Positions 14,766 to 22,322 of a stretch of DNA of 22,743 nt are shown here, piece after piece. The first letter of the stretch is position 1. Each line of letters begins with the position of its first letter. Source of the stretch: Candidatus Woesearchaeota archaeon (GTDB lineage: Archaea; Nanobdellota; Nanobdellia; Woesearchaeales; UBA12501); assembly GCA_014729495.1 (NCBI GenBank), contig WJJV01000037.1, positions 1-22,743 on the forward strand, written 5' to 3'. The notes beneath the pieces are model-generated. The model searched no databases. It was not told the DNA's origin and saw only the letters and a program-made list of their open reading frames with translations. A program made the position numbers and the translations under genes.

Positions 14766-15263
14766 ATGGCTGAAAAAAAGCAAACAAAGACTAAGAAGAC
14801 AAAAGAGCAGGAGCTTCAGGAAAAGATAAATGATCTTACAGATACCCTGCAGAGGCTGCAGGCTGAGTTCGAGAACTACCAGAAGAGGATGGATAAGGAG
14901 AAAGCAGAATACTGCAGGTATGCCAAAGCTGAGATGATAGAGGCGCTGCTTCCGATACTGGACAACTTTGAGATCGCCCTCAGGAACAAGGACCACAAGG
15001 ATGATTTTGTCAAGGGCATGGAGATGATATATGCAGAGATGATAACGCTCCTGCAGAAGCAGGGAGTCAGACCTATTGAGGCCTTTGGAAAGAAAGCAGA
15101 TCCCAACTATCATGAGGTGCTTCTCACAGAGAGATCAGACAAGGAAGAAGGGACAATACTTGAAGAATTGCAGAAAGGATACATGCTCAATGAGAAAGTG
15201 CTTAGATACTCAAAAGTAAAGGTAGCAAAGAATGGAGATCAACCGAAAAACACCTCTAAGTGA
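14766..15263 (+). CDS. grpE: GrpE nucleotide exchange factor for DnaK
   Basis: 165 residues. GrpE dimers release ADP from DnaK. A charged N terminus leads into the long coiled coil (ELQEKINDLTDTLQRLQAEF), then FENYQKRMDKEK, the core LLPILDNFEIAL, GMEMIYAEM, and the beta domain with GVRPIEAFGKKADPNYHEV, and LQKGYMLNEKVLRYSKVKV, all in family order. First gene of the chaperone operon, under operator 2. Bacterial-type system, held by some archaea through transfer (family knowledge). The 3' end overlaps the next gene by 32 nt. Confidence 0.96.
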   Translation: MAEKKQTKTKKTKEQELQEKINDLTDTLQRLQAEFENYQKRMDKEKAEYCRYAKAEMIEALLPILDNFEIALRNKDHKDDFVKGMEMIYAEMITLLQKQGVRPIEAFGKKADPNYHEVLLTERSDKEEGTILEELQKGYMLNEKVLRYSKVKVAKNGDQPKNTSK

Positions 15264-15747
15264 AATCCTGAAGCTCGGTAAGACCTGTAGTGCATGTGGC
15301 CACTGCTGCAGGCACGGTTCAGGTGCTCTTGCAAGAGGAGACCTGAAAAAGATAGCAGACAAGCTCGGAATGACAGAGAAAGAAGTGAAGGAGAGATACC
15401 TTGAGAACAGCAGGAAATTCCATACAGTGCTGCTCAAGCCAAAGCTCATAAAAGAGGAAGGCAGGCCTTATGGCAGGTGCGTGTTTTTAGGTCCTGAAAA
15501 TAAATGCTCAATACATGATGTCAAGCCCCTGCAGTGCGCAATAGGAAACTGCACAGAGCATGGCGAGGAGCTGAACCTCTGGTTCACACTGAATCATTAT
15601 CTTAATGAGAATGATCCTGAGTCAGTGAGGCAGTACGCGATATACCTCAAATGCGGAGGAAAGACACTGCCAGGAGCAGAGCTCAGCAAACTGATAAAGG
15701 ACAAGGAAAAGCTGAGAAAGATACTTGAGTATGAGATAATGAGGTGA
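15232..15747 (+). CDS. YkgJ-type cysteine-cluster (CxxCxxCC) protein
   Basis: 171 residues. The signature CSACGHCC (Cys 19, 22, 25, 26) is followed by the family's second Cys set: GRCVF, NKCSIHDVKPLQC and GNC. The family is thought to bind an Fe-S cluster or zinc; function unknown. Between the clusters is a helical region (KKIADKLGMTEKEVKERYL), and the C terminus is helical. It starts inside grpE (32-nt overlap) with AAAGGT ahead of ATG 15232, so expression is tied to grpE. Its placement in a chaperone operon could suggest a redox- or metal-stress role, which is inference. Confidence 0.88.
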   Translation: MEINRKTPLSEILKLGKTCSACGHCCRHGSGALARGDLKKIADKLGMTEKEVKERYLENSRKFHTVLLKPKLIKEEGRPYGRCVFLGPENKCSIHDVKPLQCAIGNCTEHGEELNLWFTLNHYLNENDPESVRQYAIYLKCGGKTLPGAELSKLIKDKEKLRKILEYEIMR

Positions 15748-15750
15748 AGA

Positions 15751-16347
15751 ATGAAAATTATTGTATTGAAACAAGGAGTGCATGCAGACAATTACCCAGA
15801 AAGCGGACCGATAAAGAATCATATGAAACCAATATGTTCAACTGTGACACTAATCAAAGCAGATAAGAATATCATCGTTGATCCAGGCAATGTTGGGTTT
15901 GAAGATGAAATTCTTGCTGAACTAAAGAAACAAGGATTAGAACCAGAAGACATTGATATTGTCATCTGTACTCATAGGCATTTTGACCATGTGCATAATA
16001 TGCATCTTTTCAAGAATGCTATAAGAGTCCATAACAAGGAAATCCATGAGACCAATGGTAATCTGATAGTGTACAAAGAAGGGCCTGTTGATATTGATGT
16101 TTTAGGAATAAAGCTTATCTCAACTCCAGGGCATATGGCTGAGCATGTATCAGTAGTGGTTGAATCAGAAGGAAAGAAAACAGTCATTGCAGGAGATGCA
16201 TTTGTACCTGAATATCTTGATCTGCTGGACGAAACAGGAAAAAAAAGCGCTCTGAAGATAATTGATATCGCAGATGAGATAATTCCAGGTCATGGAGATA
16301 TAATAAAGAAAGAAGAGTTTGATGAGATCAGGAGGAGATTAGAATGA
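15751..16347 (+). CDS. Metallo-beta-lactamase-fold hydrolase
   Basis: 198 residues. A complete di-metal site is visible: THRHFDH (His75, His77, Asp79, His80), PGHMAEH, AGDAF and PGHGD. Core strands include NIIVDPGN. The single-domain length and CTHRHFDHVHN resemble MBLAC1-like or glyoxalase II-like members, but the substrate is unknown. This is an intact contrast to the ligand-less relative at 8413. Starts 3 bp after the YkgJ-type gene and overlaps the next by ATGA. It uses more AT-rich codons than the flanking genes. Confidence 0.9.
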   Translation: MKIIVLKQGVHADNYPESGPIKNHMKPICSTVTLIKADKNIIVDPGNVGFEDEILAELKKQGLEPEDIDIVICTHRHFDHVHNMHLFKNAIRVHNKEIHETNGNLIVYKEGPVDIDVLGIKLISTPGHMAEHVSVVVESEGKKTVIAGDAFVPEYLDLLDETGKKSALKIIDIADEIIPGHGDIIKKEEFDEIRRRLE

Positions 16348-17132
16348 ATCTAGAAGAAACAAAGCAGTTCATGATTGACATTGCAAAGGAAGCAGGCCAG
16401 ATGGCCAAGGAGAAGTTCGGCAGTGTCAAGGAATACAAGAGGAAGGAAGAGAAGACCCAGCTTGTGTCTGAGGTTGATTTTGCAGCAGAGAATATCATAA
16501 AGTCAAGGATACTTGAGAAGTTCCCAGACCATGCAATACTTGCTGAGGAATCAGCAGATTCAGGAGAGGCAGACAAGGACTCTGAATACCTGTGGATAAT
16601 AGATCCTATTGACGGAACAAGGAACTTCCTGCATGGCCATCCTTCATTCGGAGTCTCAATAGCTCTTGCAAAGGACAAGGAAGTCATACTTGGCGTGGTT
16701 CACTTTCCGATATATGACTGGGTATATGTTGCAGAGAAAGGCAAGGGAGCAGAGAAGAATGGAGAGGCAATAACAGTCTCAGACAGAACGCCTGATTCAG
16801 AAGAGGATATGATGGGAAATTTCGGCTGTAACTTCTCAAGAGAGAAGGACGAGCAGATAGAGGTTTTCAGCAAGCTTATAGATATCGTGAAGAAAGTAAG
16901 GATAGAGGGCTCAGCCACATTCGGCTTCTGCCTTGTCGCAGAAGGCGTGTATGACTGCTACATACAGAGATTCATAAAGCCATGGGACTATGCTGCTTCT
17001 GCACTCATAATAGAAGAAGCAGGAGGAAAAGTGACTGATTATGAAGGCAAAGCATGGGGCATTGACATGGGAGGAAAAATAATCAGCTCAAATGGAAAAT
17101 TCCATGACAAGCTTATTGAGATATCTGAATAG
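16344..17132 (+). CDS. Inositol monophosphatase/fructose-bisphosphatase family enzyme
   Basis: 262 residues, normal size. Metal-binding motifs are intact: AEES (Glu68, Glu69), WIIDPIDGTRNF (Asp87, Asp90) and IKPWDYAAS. Family members are Mg2+-dependent, Li+-sensitive phosphatases; archaeal ones often act on both inositol-1-phosphate and fructose-1,6-bisphosphate, so it may serve gluconeogenesis or lipid headgroup synthesis. Shares ATGA with the MBL gene upstream. The sequence does not decide between substrates. Confidence 0.93.
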   Translation: MNLEETKQFMIDIAKEAGQMAKEKFGSVKEYKRKEEKTQLVSEVDFAAENIIKSRILEKFPDHAILAEESADSGEADKDSEYLWIIDPIDGTRNFLHGHPSFGVSIALAKDKEVILGVVHFPIYDWVYVAEKGKGAEKNGEAITVSDRTPDSEEDMMGNFGCNFSREKDEQIEVFSKLIDIVKKVRIEGSATFGFCLVAEGVYDCYIQRFIKPWDYAASALIIEEAGGKVTDYEGKAWGIDMGGKIISSNGKFHDKLIEISE

Positions 17133-17160
17133 ATGATACTGATATCAGGGGGAAACTAAG

Positions 17161-17532
17161 ATGGAAAAAGAAGAAAAGAAAGTCAACATGACAATCAAGG
17201 ACGGAGATACGTTCTTTGCCCATGAGATGTCAATAAATTTCAATCCAATGAATTTCATTCTTGATTTCAAGAATGTCACTCCAAGGGTTGATCCAAGGAG
17301 CAAGGAAAGTCTTGTGCTTCACATGGCTCACAATGTGGTCATAGTGGATCCATATCATGCCAAGAAGATACATGAGCTTCTCGGCAAGGTGCTTGGAGAC
17401 TATGAGAAGGATTTCGGCAGGATAGAAAAGCCTAAGGCTCTTGCAAAGTACGAGAGCAAGGCAAAGAAAGCAGGAAAGAAGAAGGCTGAAAAGCCTAAGG
17501 CAAAGACAACAACACCATCCTATATGGGATGA
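17161..17532 (+). CDS. DUF3467 family protein
   Basis: 123 residues with GGGGGA before the ATG. Contains the DUF3467 pattern: FNPMNFILDFKNVTPRVDP, a central HMAHNVVIVDPYHAKKIHELL and LGDYEKDFGRI. The C terminus adds a Lys/Ala-rich tail (KKAGKKKAEKPKAK). Family function unknown; members are found widely beside chaperone or secretion genes only by occasional report, so no role is proposed. Its TGA overlaps an in-frame dnaK ATG at 17529, and the true dnaK start is 15 bp after its stop. Confidence 0.85.
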   Translation: MEKEEKKVNMTIKDGDTFFAHEMSINFNPMNFILDFKNVTPRVDPRSKESLVLHMAHNVVIVDPYHAKKIHELLGKVLGDYEKDFGRIEKPKALAKYESKAKKAGKKKAEKPKAKTTTPSYMG

Positions 17533-17546
17533 GGGAGGTAATCAAA

Positions 17547-19514
17547 ATGGCAGAAGAATCAAAAGATAACAAGGCAGAAGAGAAGAAGAATGTCAAGAAA
17601 GAGAAGATAATCGGGATAGACCTTGGTACAAGCAACTCAGCAGCAGCAGTGCTTCAGGCAGGAAAGCCAACTATAGTTCCTTCTGCTGAGGGAACAACAC
17701 AATACGGAAAGGCATTCCCTTCTGTGGTGGCATTCACTAAAGAGGGCCAGATGCTTGTGGGAGAGCCGGCAAGAAGACAGGCAGTCTCCAATCCTGAAGG
17801 CACCATAATGGCTGCGAAGAGAAAGATGGGCACCAGCTTCAAGTACAAGGTTCACGGCAAGGAATACACTCCTCAGCAGATCTCTGCATTCATACTCCAG
17901 AAGATAAAGAAGGATGCAGAGGAGTTTGTAGGAGAGCCTATCCAGAAAGCAGTGATCACAGTGCCTGCTTACTTTGATGATGATCAGCGGCAGGCAACAA
18001 AGGACGCTGGAACAATCGCAGGGCTTGAGGTAGTGAGGATTGTCAATGAGCCCACAGCAGCATCTCTCGCTTACGGGCTTGACAAGGCTGACAAGGAGCT
18101 GAAGATACTTGTGTTTGACTTCGGAGGAGGAACCCTTGATGTGACAGTAATGGACTTTGGCGAGGGAGTCTTTGAAGTGAAGTCAACATCAGGAGACACT
18201 AATCTCGGAGGAACAGACATGGATGATGCTCTGATGAACCACATTGCAGATGAGTTCAAGAATAAAGAGGGGATCGATCTCAAGGAGGATGACACTGCGA
18301 TGCAGAGGCTGAGGGAAGCGGCTGAGAAGGCAAAGATAGAGCTGTCAACAACAATGGAGACAGACATAAACCTGCCTTTCATAACAGCATCTGACAAGGG
18401 GCCGAAGCATCTGACTATGAAGATAACAAGATCAAAGCTTGAGCAGCTCGTCGACCCCATTGTTCAGAAATGCAAACATCCTATTGAACAGGTATTGAAA
18501 GACGCAAAGCTTGATAAGAAGGATGTTGACAAGATAATCCTTGTAGGGGGACCCACAAGGATGCCTATTGTCAGGAAGTTTGTAGAGGATTATGTCGGAC
18601 AGACAGCAGAGAGAGGCATTGACCCCATGGAATGCGTTGCCCAGGGAGCAGCGATCCAGGCAGGAGTGCTTGCAGGAGAAGTGAAAGACATACTACTGCT
18701 TGATGTCACACCTCTTACACTTGGGATAGAGACTCTTGGCGGAGTAAGGACGTCTCTCATAGAGAGGAACACCACAATCCCGACAAAGAAGACTCAGGTT
18801 TTCTCTACAGCAGCTGACAATCAGCCTGCTGTGACAATAAATGTCCTGCAGGGTGAGAGGCCCATGGCAGCAGACAACAAGAGCCTGGGAAGATTCGATC
18901 TTGTTGGACTACCTCCTGCTCCAAAGGGAGTGCCTCAGATTGAGGTCACATTTGACATTGACGCAAATGGAATACTGCATGTTTCTGCAAAGGACCTTGG
19001 AACTGGCAAGGAGCAGAAGATCCAGATAACCGCAGCCCAGAAGCTCAGTGATGAGGAAGTAGAGAAGATGAAAAGGGATGCAGAGTCCCATGCAGAAGAG
19101 GACAAGAAGAGAAAGGAACAGGTCGAGATCATCAACCAGGCAGACTCTCTTGTGTACTCATCTGAGAAGATGTTCAAGGAGTTCGAGGGCAAGGTAGATG
19201 CAAAGGAGCTTGAGACTGCAAAAGGCCACATCATGGAGCTGAAGAAGCTTCTTGAGCCAGAGAAGAAGGATACTGAGGCAATAAAGAAGAAGGTTGAGGA
19301 GATCAACCAGGAGCTTCAGAAGATGGGTACAGAGCTTTACCAGAAGGTCCAGCAGGAACAGGCTGCACAGCAGCAGGCACAGGGTACTGGCCAGGCAGGA
19401 GCTCAGGGCCCAGCAGGAGGCCAGGGTGAGGCAGGCCAGTCCGGAGAAGACAAGACAGTCGATGCTGACTTTGAGGAAGAGAAAGAGGAGAAGAAAAGCA
19501 AAGAGAAGAAGTGA
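17547..19514 (+). CDS. dnaK: Chaperone DnaK (Hsp70)
   Basis: 655 residues from ATG 17547, chosen because GGGAGGT (17533-17539) is 7 nt upstream; ATG 17529 lies before that site. An Hsp70 ATPase with a 20-residue charged leader before IGIDLGTSNSA. Motifs: PAYFDDDQRQATKDAG, IVNEPTAASLAYG, FDFGGGTLDVT, VGGPTRMP, then the linker LLLDVTPLTLG and the substrate-binding beta domain with NTTIPTKKTQVF. The helical lid ends in a Gln/Gly/Ala-rich stretch and an acidic tail VDADFEE, as in bacterial DnaK. Works with GrpE and DnaJ in this operon to refold proteins. Complete. Confidence 0.98.
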   Translation: MAEESKDNKAEEKKNVKKEKIIGIDLGTSNSAAAVLQAGKPTIVPSAEGTTQYGKAFPSVVAFTKEGQMLVGEPARRQAVSNPEGTIMAAKRKMGTSFKYKVHGKEYTPQQISAFILQKIKKDAEEFVGEPIQKAVITVPAYFDDDQRQATKDAGTIAGLEVVRIVNEPTAASLAYGLDKADKELKILVFDFGGGTLDVTVMDFGEGVFEVKSTSGDTNLGGTDMDDALMNHIADEFKNKEGIDLKEDDTAMQRLREAAEKAKIELSTTMETDINLPFITASDKGPKHLTMKITRSKLEQLVDPIVQKCKHPIEQVLKDAKLDKKDVDKIILVGGPTRMPIVRKFVEDYVGQTAERGIDPMECVAQGAAIQAGVLAGEVKDILLLDVTPLTLGIETLGGVRTSLIERNTTIPTKKTQVFSTAADNQPAVTINVLQGERPMAADNKSLGRFDLVGLPPAPKGVPQIEVTFDIDANGILHVSAKDLGTGKEQKIQITAAQKLSDEEVEKMKRDAESHAEEDKKRKEQVEIINQADSLVYSSEKMFKEFEGKVDAKELETAKGHIMELKKLLEPEKKDTEAIKKKVEEINQELQKMGTELYQKVQQEQAAQQQAQGTGQAGAQGPAGGQGEAGQSGEDKTVDADFEEEKEEKKSKEKK

Positions 19515-19518
19515 TTGA

Positions 19519-19537
19519 TTTTTTGTTTTTTATTTTT
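19519..19537 (+). terminator. T-rich tract after dnaK
   Basis: Three T runs (TTTTTT, TTTTTT, TTTTT) separated by single G or A, starting 5 bp after the dnaK stop. Archaeal RNA polymerase terminates at such runs. No TATA box precedes the next gene, so partial termination with read-through into the HD-AroQ-dnaJ genes is likely. Confidence 0.55.
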
Positions 19538-19558
19538 GATCCTTCATTGTGAGATAAT

Positions 19559-20119
19559 ATGACAGACCTGCCTACAAGAAAGCAGTGCATGGAACTGCTT
19601 GATGAGCACGAAGTGCCTGAGAATGTAAGGAAGCATTCCTTCTGCGTGAACAAGGTAGCTGTGTTTCTGGCCAGAAGACTCAAGGAAAAAGGCATTGACA
19701 TAGATGTCGAGCTTGTTGACAGGGCATCACTGCTTCATGATCTTGACAAGATAGCAACGCTTGGCCAGGGAAATCACGGCCAGCTGTCAAAGAAGATTCT
19801 TTCTGAGAGAGGATACAAAAGACTTGCTGATATTGTGGGCAATCATGTTTTTGAGGCAGTGCTTGATGAGAATCTATCGACATGGGAGGATAAGGTAGTC
19901 AACTATGCTGATAAGAGATGCACAGAGGATAAGATAGTATCCCTGGATGGTAGATTCGCTTATGGAAGAAAGACTTACCCTAACCATGATATTGACAAGA
20001 CTGAAGAAGCAGAATCCCTTTTCAGGAGTCTTGAGAAAGAGATATTTAATATAATAGGGCTTGACCCGAATAGTTTAGGTGAGTATGTTGAGTCTGAAGT
20101 CAAACAGAGAGATAATTGA
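19559..20119 (+). CDS. HD-domain phosphohydrolase
   Basis: 186 residues. Metal-binding residues of an HD fold are present in order: His26 (VRKHSF), His60-Asp61 (LLHDLDK), His96 (GNHVFE) and Asp118 (NYADKR). Such proteins often cleave nucleotides or cyclic nucleotides; substrate unknown. A GTGAGAT string precedes ATG 19559. It overlaps the 5' end of the AroQ gene by ~35 nt, so these are cotranscribed. Confidence 0.88.
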   Translation: MTDLPTRKQCMELLDEHEVPENVRKHSFCVNKVAVFLARRLKEKGIDIDVELVDRASLLHDLDKIATLGQGNHGQLSKKILSERGYKRLADIVGNHVFEAVLDENLSTWEDKVVNYADKRCTEDKIVSLDGRFAYGRKTYPNHDIDKTEEAESLFRSLEKEIFNIIGLDPNSLGEYVESEVKQRDN

Positions 20120-20351
20120 CAGTATAGATAATAAGATGATATCTCTATTATCAGAAAGGATTAGGATAGCTGAAGAGATATCAGGAATCAAAAAAGAGAA
20201 AGGTTTAAAAATAGCTGACAAGGCAAGAGAGAAACAGGTCATGAACAATGCTGTAACTCAGGCAGCAGAAAATGGGCTTGATGAAGGCTTCATCAGAGAG
20301 ATATTCAGTAAGATCATTGATTACACAAAATCAAAGCAGGCACTAAAATGA
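20085..20351 (+). CDS. AroQ-type chorismate mutase
   Basis: 88 residues from ATG 20085; GTG 20079 and TTG 20088 are in-frame alternatives around the AGGTGA site (20077-20082), so the exact start is uncertain. AroQ converts chorismate to prephenate for Phe/Tyr synthesis. The active-site set known from E. coli AroQ is matched by position: Arg in NREIIDSID, Arg in SERIRIAEE, Lys in GIKKEKG, Asp-Arg-Glu in DKAREKQV, and Gln in SKQALK. The all-helical three-helix layout fits. No other shikimate gene lies in the window. The stop overlaps dnaJ by ATGA. Confidence 0.85.
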   Translation: MLSLKSNREIIDSIDNKMISLLSERIRIAEEISGIKKEKGLKIADKAREKQVMNNAVTQAAENGLDEGFIREIFSKIIDYTKSKQALK

Positions 20352-21478
20352 CAAAAGACTATTACAAGATACTCGGGCTTGACAAGAGCGCGACAAAAGA
20401 TGATATCAAGAAGGCATACAAGAAGCTGGCCAAGAAGCACCATCCTGACATAAACAAGGAAGAGGGCAGTGCTGAGAAGTTCAAGGAAGTAAGCGAGGCA
20501 GCTGCTGTACTTGGCGATGATCAGAAGAGACAGCAGTATGACCAGTTCGGAACAGCTGACTTCTCAGGATTCCAGGGGGGCGCTGGAGGATTTGACTTCT
20601 CTGACTTCATGAGAGGAGCAGAGGGTTTCGGCTTTGACTTTGACTCAATATTTGACAGCTTCTTCGGCGGAAGCATGTTCGGAGGAGGAAGAAGAAGGAG
20701 AGGCCCTCAAAGAGGTTCTGACCTCATCTATGATATTGAGATAGACCTCAAGGAAGCTGCATTCGGCACAGGGAAGAACATAACTGTGCCCAAGATGGTG
20801 AGGTGCGGCAAGTGCGACGGCAAGGGAGCAGATTCAGAGTCTGACATAATCAGATGCCCTGACTGCAATGGCACAGGAACTGTGAAACAGGCAAGAAGGA
20901 CTCCTTTCGGAATGTTCCAGACAGTGACAACCTGCAGGAAATGCCACGGCGAGGGAACCACTATAAAGAATCCCTGCAAGGAATGCGATGGTTCTGGCCT
21001 TGTCGAGGAGACAAGCAGGATAAAGGTGGACATTCCTGCTGGAGTGGACAATGGCACAAGACTGAGAATTTCAGGCGAAGGAGAGGCAGGTCCAAAAGGA
21101 GGCCCTGCAGGAGATCTCTTTGTGAGAATCCATGTCAGGTCCCATAAGATATTCGAGAGAAGAGGCAATGATCTTTTCATGGACATGCCTGTGAGCTTCT
21201 CAACAGCAGCCCTTGGCGGAGAGATAGATGTTCCTACCCTGGATGGCAAAGCAAAGATGAAGATTCCTTCAGGAACAGAATGCAATACTGTGTTCAGGCT
21301 CAAGGGAAAAGGAATTCCGAGTCTTAGATCATACGGAACAGGAGACCAGAAAGTGAGGGTGATTGTTGATGTCCCAAGCAAGCTGTCAAAGAAGCAGAAA
21401 GAGCTTCTCAAAGAGTTTGACAAGGAGAGCAGGAATGTGAACAAGAGCTTCTTTGAGAAGATCAAGGGAAGTTTCTAA
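20348..21478 (+). CDS. dnaJ: Chaperone DnaJ (Hsp40, type I)
   Basis: 376 residues. The J domain carries HPD (32-34) in KKHHPDINK, needed to stimulate DnaK. A Gly/Phe-rich region follows (GGAGGFDFSDF, FGGGRRRR). Four zinc-binding repeats are complete: CGKCDGKG, CPDCNGTG, CRKCHGEG and CKECDGSG. The C-terminal substrate domains show VDIPAGVDNGTRLRISGEGE, PTLDGKAKMKIPSGTE and FRLKGKGIP. ATGA overlap with the AroQ gene. Complete the DnaK-GrpE-DnaJ set, all on one strand. Confidence 0.97.
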   Translation: MTKDYYKILGLDKSATKDDIKKAYKKLAKKHHPDINKEEGSAEKFKEVSEAAAVLGDDQKRQQYDQFGTADFSGFQGGAGGFDFSDFMRGAEGFGFDFDSIFDSFFGGSMFGGGRRRRGPQRGSDLIYDIEIDLKEAAFGTGKNITVPKMVRCGKCDGKGADSESDIIRCPDCNGTGTVKQARRTPFGMFQTVTTCRKCHGEGTTIKNPCKECDGSGLVEETSRIKVDIPAGVDNGTRLRISGEGEAGPKGGPAGDLFVRIHVRSHKIFERRGNDLFMDMPVSFSTAALGGEIDVPTLDGKAKMKIPSGTECNTVFRLKGKGIPSLRSYGTGDQKVRVIVDVPSKLSKKQKELLKEFDKESRNVNKSFFEKIKGSF

Positions 21479-21504
21479 ATTCTCGGCATGATAACACCAA
21501 TAAA

Positions 21505-21512
21505 CTTATAAA
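21505..21512 (+). promoter_or_regulatory. TATA box for the SemiSWEET gene
   Basis: CTTATAAA ends 23 nt before ATG 21535; no ribosome-binding site is seen, so leaderless mRNA is predicted. Confidence 0.5.
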
Positions 21513-21534
21513 TGAACTATTCAAATTCTCTTGT

Positions 21535-21876
21535 ATGCATAATAAGGGCTTACATCTTCACATTCATAGCAGAAAAAGAGTGCATCTTCATAAGCAGAAG
21601 TACCCTCATCCAAACAAGTACATACACTTTCTTGACGACACATGCATATTATTCTCTGTTCTGATGCCAGCTACAACAATACCTCAGATATGGAGGATAT
21701 TTGCTCATCATGAGGTCAGCGGACTTTCACTGCTCATGTGGGTGCTGTACTGCGTAGGTGTGATTCCCTTCTTTATATATGGTGTCGTTCACAAGGAGAA
21801 GCCTCTGATAATACTCAATGTGCTGTGGCTTATAGCTCAGATAACGATAATAACAGGCATATTTATGTATGCATAA
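21535..21876 (+). CDS. SemiSWEET/PQ-loop membrane protein with histidine-rich N terminus
   Basis: 113 residues. The C-terminal ~80 form a three-helix PQ-loop repeat: TM1 around ILFSVLMPATTIPQIWRIF with the Pro50-Gln51 pair, TM2 LSLLMWVLYCVGVIPFFIYG, TM3 IILNVLWLIAQITIITGIF. SemiSWEETs of about 90 residues dimerise to move sugars. The first ~31 residues are unusual: nine His in a basic stretch (HLHIHSRKRVHLHK...HPNKYIH). Start by TATA geometry; the in-frame Met44 lies inside TM1, so the extension is probably real. Sugar specificity unknown; a metal-related role is speculation. Confidence 0.82.
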   Translation: MHNKGLHLHIHSRKRVHLHKQKYPHPNKYIHFLDDTCILFSVLMPATTIPQIWRIFAHHEVSGLSLLMWVLYCVGVIPFFIYGVVHKEKPLIILNVLWLIAQITIITGIFMYA

Positions 21877-21900
21877 AATGATTTCCTGTAGCACTAAATG

Positions 21901-22322
21901 TCAGCTCCACATCTCCTCAAGCTTGTCCAGCACAAGATCATCCCCTTTAACGCTCTTTGCTTTCCTAGCCTCTTCAAGCGTGAAAAGCTTCATGTTCTCC
22001 CCTTCTATCTGCCTGAATCTCTTCAGATTATCACCTAATGGCGCGATGAATGTGTGCCTCTCGATAATCCTGTAATCATCGGGCTGGTTAGAGAATACCC
22101 CTATGAACTCATAATCTTTCAGATCAAAGTCCAGCTCCTCATTGATCTCCCTGACAAGCGCCTGCTCAGGAGTCTCTCCTTGCTCTATTCCTCCGCCGAA
22201 ATATCCCCATTCTTCTCCGCGTTTGCTTATTCCTTTCCTGTCCTGAAGGAGAATTTTTTGTCTTTGTCATAGAATACAACTATCGCAACTCTTCTCTTCT
22301 TTATCTTATCTTCTTGCTTCAT
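21901..22322 (-). pseudogene. Nudix hydrolase gene interrupted by a one-base frameshift
   Basis: From ATG 22322 the frame gives MKQEDKIKKRRVAIVVFYD and stops after 31 codons. Adding one A to the six-A run (22254-22259, T6 on the plus strand) gives one 140-residue frame to TGA at 21901-21903, with WGYFGGGIEQGE and REINEEL: the Nudix box G-x5-E-x7-RE-U-x-EE, near 22127-22197. Nudix enzymes hydrolyse nucleoside diphosphate derivatives. The start overlaps the phosphatase stop (ATGA), so the pair is a natural operon. Downstream of the shift the sequence looks fully intact, which argues for a sequencing error or slippage rather than old decay. Confidence 0.85.

Noticed and set aside
20728..21465. 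245-codon frame opposite dnaJ
   Set aside because: It is the antisense shadow of a clear dnaJ; its Pro/Ser/Leu-rich composition mirrors dnaJ codon use.
21869..22272. Two plus-strand frames after the SemiSWEET gene
   Set aside because: Both are shadows of the frameshifted Nudix gene on the minus strand.
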